Part shown: piece by piece, positions 60,815 to 64,000 of the stretch
How the letters are laid out: each line of letters starts with the position of its first letter
Numbering within the stretch: position 1 is the first letter of the stretch
Source of the DNA: Shewanella corallii
GTDB taxonomy: Bacteria; Pseudomonadota; Gammaproteobacteria; Enterobacterales; Shewanellaceae
DNA: 64,000 nt
Direction: 5' to 3'
NCBI RefSeq assembly: GCF_023349125.1
Contig: NZ_JAKIKT010000002.1
Location: 248,001 to 312,000, forward strand
Position numbers and translations under genes: made by a program
Notes under the pieces: generated by a model
Told to the model about the DNA's origin: nothing
The model's input: only the letters and a program-made list of their open reading frames with translations
Databases searched by the model: none

Positions 60815-63787
60815 ATGAAATCAGATATAAGCAAGGTGAGTTCAGCAGCAAAACATGTCGCTACTGCAGTTTCTGGCACGCTACTATGCATGACAAATGT
60901 GGTGTTTGCTGAAGAGCAACCAGAACGTATCGAGGTAACAGGCTCGCGTATCAAGCAAGACAGCTCATTGATGTCTACCCCGACTACAGTCATTGACGCA
61001 GATGCAATAGCTCAAACTGGGGTCACCAACATTGGAGAGTTAATGAACACCCTCCCCGCATTGGTTGCAGGGATAACCAGCACGATCAATAACTCAACAT
61101 CTTCAAGCTTTAATCCCAATAATGCAGGTTTAGAGTTGGCCAACCTCAGAGGATTGGGTACTAACCGCACCTTGGTACTGGTGGACGGCCGCCGCCATGT
61201 AGCAAGTAGCGCAGGTACCGCTGCAGTGGATATGAGCAGCATTCCAGCTCCACTGATAGAGCGGATAGAAGTGATTACCGGTGGTGCTTCAGCTATCTAT
61301 GGTTCGGATGCGGTGACCGGCGTGGTTAACTTCATCATGAAGAAGGAGTTTGAGGGGTTTCAAGTTAATGCTCGCTACGGTCAGACAAGTCAGTCAGATG
61401 GCAAAGAAAAAGACATGTCGATTACCTGGGGGACTGATTTTGCTGATACCAAAGGCAATCTGATGGCCTATGTAGGCTATTCTGATAGCGAAGAGATCCC
61501 ACTAACAGCGCGCTCTTATACCAATGTGAATCCATCATTCAGGCCGAACCCTATGAATACAGGTCCAAATGATGGTATCCCCGACAATCTCTATTTTGCA
61601 GACGCTCGTTTCCAGGCTCTGAGTAGCGAAGGCCTGTTCTATGTTCCAAACGAAAACTATTTCTTTGATGGAATTTTTGAAATAGCCGATGCCCCGGTAC
61701 CGACTTTCGCTGACGACCCAATTCCCTTCCCGTTTGGACGGGTTGGTTATGATACCTACGCCATTGACAGAGATACGGGAAACTTCCGTGATTTTGTGGG
61801 AGGAAAAAACTGCCAGGTGGTTCCCTGTGATGGTGGTGATGGTTTCAGAACAAATGAAACAGGCACATTGAAAACCCCCAGTGAACGTCTCCAATTTTAT
61901 TTAAGTGGCAACTACCAGATTACTGAAAACCATCAGCTTTTCTCAGAGGCAAAATATAACAAAACCGAATCCTTTGTGTCTGGTCAGGCTTCGGTTTTCC
62001 ACGACGATAACTTCGGTCCTTTGATTAAAATCACCAAAGATAACCCCTTCCGTCCCCAGGCCTTGGTTGATTTGATGACAGAACGAAACCTCAACTCTGT
62101 TGCACTTGCCGTTGTGGGATTACCCGCCAGGAATCACAACACCCGGGAAACGACTCAGTTCACTGTTGGGGCTGAAGGATTCTTTAGTGATTTCGAATAT
62201 AACAGCTATGTGCAACATGGACAGGTGAAAGGGGAATTAATCTCCAGTGATCTGCTCAATGAGCGATATTATCGCGCTTTGGATGCGGTCGCTGATGCCA
62301 GCGGCAATGCCGTTTGCCGGGATCAAAGCGATCCTGCCTGCGTGGCATATAACCCTATCAATCGCTTAGCTTCGGATGAGGCCAAAGCCTATGTGGGTGT
62401 TGATCTCAAAACTGAAGAAGAAATCGCACAGACCATCGCATCCTTCGTAATTTCCGGCTCCCTGTTTGACAATGCCAGCATCCCGGTCAACTTTGCTTCT
62501 GGAATAGAGTATCGTTATGAATCTTCCGAAAGCACCCCGGATGCCCTAACCCAAGCTATTGATCCTGATGGTATTGGCTCAGGTTTGGTAGGTTCGATGA
62601 CGGGGCCAAGCCGGGAAGAAAACTCATTCCAGCGCCCCACAGAGGGCAGCTATCATGCCACCGATGTATTTACTGAACTGCAAATGGATCTCCTGGGTGA
62701 TCTCCCCGGTATGGATAACCTCAGTCTGGAACTCGCTGCCCGCTACTCGAAACACAGTATCGTGGGAGGCGATCTCAGTTATAAAACAGGTATCAACTGG
62801 GCTGTTTTCGATGACCTAACTTTGAGATCGACCTATTCAAAGGCGGTGCGAGCACCCAATATTTCTGAGTTGTTCCAACCAGAAACTATCGGCGGTACCA
62901 GAATGACCGATCCCTGTCACTTTACCCGAAATAATGACGTACCAAATCGATTAGCGAACTGTCAGGCACTCGGTCTTCCTGCAGACTTTGATTCTATTAA
63001 GGCTGAAGCAGGTACCCGACGAGTCTTGAGTAAAGGCAACACAGATCTGAAATCAGAAGAGGCATACACCACAACAGTTGGCATTGCCTACCGCCCCAGT
63101 AATCATTTGACTATGGCCGTTGACTATTGGGATATCGATATTGAAGATGCCATCACCACCTTTGATGTAAATGATATTCTCAGCAATTGTGTGGATGGCG
63201 CACAGTTGAATCAGGAGTTCTGTAAATTCATTGAACGGGACAACGAAAAGCAGATTAGCCTAGTCTCTACCCAAAATATCAATGCCGCCAAGTTCAGAGC
63301 AACCGGTGTAGATTTTGAATTCAATTACCTGCTGGATTTCGAGCAAGCCGGAGAGGTTAAACTGGGCTTGACCAGCAGCTATGTGGACAGATATGAGTTC
63401 CAAAACAATTCTGAAGATCCATCAGATATCGACAGTCTGGCCGGTGATCTTGGTCGCCCAAGAGTGAGAGGAAACCTGAACATCAATTACAGACTTAACG
63501 ATTTCACCGCCAATTGGCGTGCAGTCTATGTAGGGGAGACATATTTCAACAAAACCTTCGCAAACCAGCCCGAGTATGCGCCGGAAGGATTCGAAAACAA
63601 AGTTGACGCTGTGACTTACCACAACCTTCAATTGAGTTATTCATTGATGGATCAATACCGTTTATATGCTGGTGTAGACAACATATTTGATAAAGAGCCT
63701 CAACTGTTACCGGGAGTAGCGACCGGCCAAATCCTTTACGATAACTTAGGCCGTCGTTTTTATGCAGGAGTTAATCTCAAGTTTTAA
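60815..63787 (+). CDS. TonB-dependent outer-membrane receptor
   Basis: 990 residues. Signal peptide about 1-32 (ending NVVFAEEQ), then a TonB-box-like PERIEVTGSRI. The plug domain (~45-175) includes TPTTVIDADAIAQTGVTNIGE, LRGLGTNRTLVLVDGRR, and the conserved IERIEVITGGASAIYGSDAVTGVVNFIMKK block. A 22-stranded beta-barrel follows, ending with an aromatic RRFYAGVNLKF terminal strand. No N-terminal signalling extension. Large TonB receptors of this kind in Alteromonadales often import glycans, peptides or siderophores, but no substrate-specific neighbour is present in the window. It ends at a strong terminator. Confidence 0.92.
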   Translation: MKSDISKVSSAAKHVATAVSGTLLCMTNVVFAEEQPERIEVTGSRIKQDSSLMSTPTTVIDADAIAQTGVTNIGELMNTLPALVAGITSTINNSTSSSFNPNNAGLELANLRGLGTNRTLVLVDGRRHVASSAGTAAVDMSSIPAPLIERIEVITGGASAIYGSDAVTGVVNFIMKKEFEGFQVNARYGQTSQSDGKEKDMSITWGTDFADTKGNLMAYVGYSDSEEIPLTARSYTNVNPSFRPNPMNTGPNDGIPDNLYFADARFQALSSEGLFYVPNENYFFDGIFEIADAPVPTFADDPIPFPFGRVGYDTYAIDRDTGNFRDFVGGKNCQVVPCDGGDGFRTNETGTLKTPSERLQFYLSGNYQITENHQLFSEAKYNKTESFVSGQASVFHDDNFGPLIKITKDNPFRPQALVDLMTERNLNSVALAVVGLPARNHNTRETTQFTVGAEGFFSDFEYNSYVQHGQVKGELISSDLLNERYYRALDAVADASGNAVCRDQSDPACVAYNPINRLASDEAKAYVGVDLKTEEEIAQTIASFVISGSLFDNASIPVNFASGIEYRYESSESTPDALTQAIDPDGIGSGLVGSMTGPSREENSFQRPTEGSYHATDVFTELQMDLLGDLPGMDNLSLELAARYSKHSIVGGDLSYKTGINWAVFDDLTLRSTYSKAVRAPNISELFQPETIGGTRMTDPCHFTRNNDVPNRLANCQALGLPADFDSIKAEAGTRRVLSKGNTDLKSEEAYTTTVGIAYRPSNHLTMAVDYWDIDIEDAITTFDVNDILSNCVDGAQLNQEFCKFIERDNEKQISLVSTQNINAAKFRATGVDFEFNYLLDFEQAGEVKLGLTSSYVDRYEFQNNSEDPSDIDSLAGDLGRPRVRGNLNINYRLNDFTANWRAVYVGETYFNKTFANQPEYAPEGFENKVDAVTYHNLQLSYSLMDQYRLYAGVDNIFDKEPQLLPGVATGQILYDNLGRRFYAGVNLKF

Positions 63788-63815
63788 ATAATTCAACCTA
63801 CTCGCTTTATTAATA

Positions 63816-63842
63816 AAAACCGGTGCATGGCACCGGTTTTTT
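63816..63842 (+). terminator. Terminator of the TonB receptor gene
   Basis: AAAACCGGTGC / GCACCGGTTTT, loop ATG, T run. The remaining 158 bp to the window end shows no gene. Confidence 0.9.
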
Positions 63843-64000
63843 ATATGCTCATAATACATTCGTAGAGGAATTAAGTCACTCAGCGAAGAATTTAACAGCG
63901 TACATACAATCCGAATAATCGAATATCTATCAGGATGAGTTTGGCATCAGATATGACTGGAATATCATTAGCGCTAAAGTAAATCTTTCTCATCCTGCAA

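Noticed and set aside
60349..63885. Short direct repeat TCACTCAGCGA flanking the TonB receptor gene (about 60349 and 63874)
   Set aside because: Only 11 bp, no transposase or terminal inverted repeats; likely chance.

Overview
The window is chromosomal DNA of a marine-type gammaproteobacterium, most likely of the order Alteromonadales (Alteromonas / Aestuariibacter / Shewanella-like). The evidence is the gene content and order: thyA-lgt-tauE-ptsP-rppH // mutH-cyclase // oxyR-hpt // yhcC // gltBD-mtnN-cobD-like, then tyrS // M23 peptidase-anmK, erpA-ClC-hemL, tsaD // rpsU-yqeY-dnaG-rpoD-tRNA-Ile2, and a large TonB-dependent receptor. Base composition is close to 50% GC, coding is dense, and TTG/GTG starts with good Shine-Dalgarno sequences are frequent. 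I see no insertion sequence, integrase, prophage module or CRISPR array.

Layout. 1-4.9 kb: a leftward run rppH-ptsP-TauE/SafE-lgt-thyA (thyA cut by the window edge). 4.9-5.7 kb: a non-coding divergent region with two near-identical inverted pairs of DnaA-box-like sites. 5.7-10.4 kb: mutH, a membrane class III cyclase, OxyR, a stand-alone Hpt protein (HptA/Arc type) and the YhcC radical SAM protein. 10.8-20.1 kb: glutamate synthase gltBD, mtnN, a CobD/CbiB-like membrane protein and small envelope proteins. 20.1-24 kb: tyrS, and divergently a murein M23 endopeptidase overlapping anmK (cell-wall cutting and recycling). 24-31 kb: a CadC-like membrane regulator with a TolB-type propeller, divergent from an exported S9 peptidase translationally coupled to an alkaline phosphatase, followed by DUF2750 and a small membrane protein. 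31-34 kb: erpA, DUF6776 and a ClC channel.

34.1-42.2 kb is the accessory part. It sits between the ClC gene and hemL, which are neighbours in E. coli (hemL-clcA-erpA). It carries a compact five-gene operon (two DUF2589 paralogues, a mini zinc ribbon, a PD-(D/E)XK-like protein and a permuted NlpC/P60-type cysteine hydrolase) facing a LuxR-TPR regulator. Next come an exported PqqB-like metallo-hydrolase with a DUF6265 protein, a PH-like membrane protein, and an orphan barstar-like gene overlapping an alpha/beta hydrolase. The DUF2589 operon is the best candidate here for an undescribed system.

42.2-64 kb is mostly housekeeping: hemL with a hairpin-rich leader, gspAB, cca, an Lpp-like lipoprotein, an RlmA-like protein with an eroded SAM motif, uppP, folK, folB, plsY, a coiled-coil membrane protein, tsaD, the macromolecular synthesis operon rpsU-yqeY-dnaG-rpoD, tRNA-Ile(CAU), a DUF1287 protein and a 990-residue TonB-dependent receptor. 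All calls come from reading sequence and remembered family features; no database search was run.
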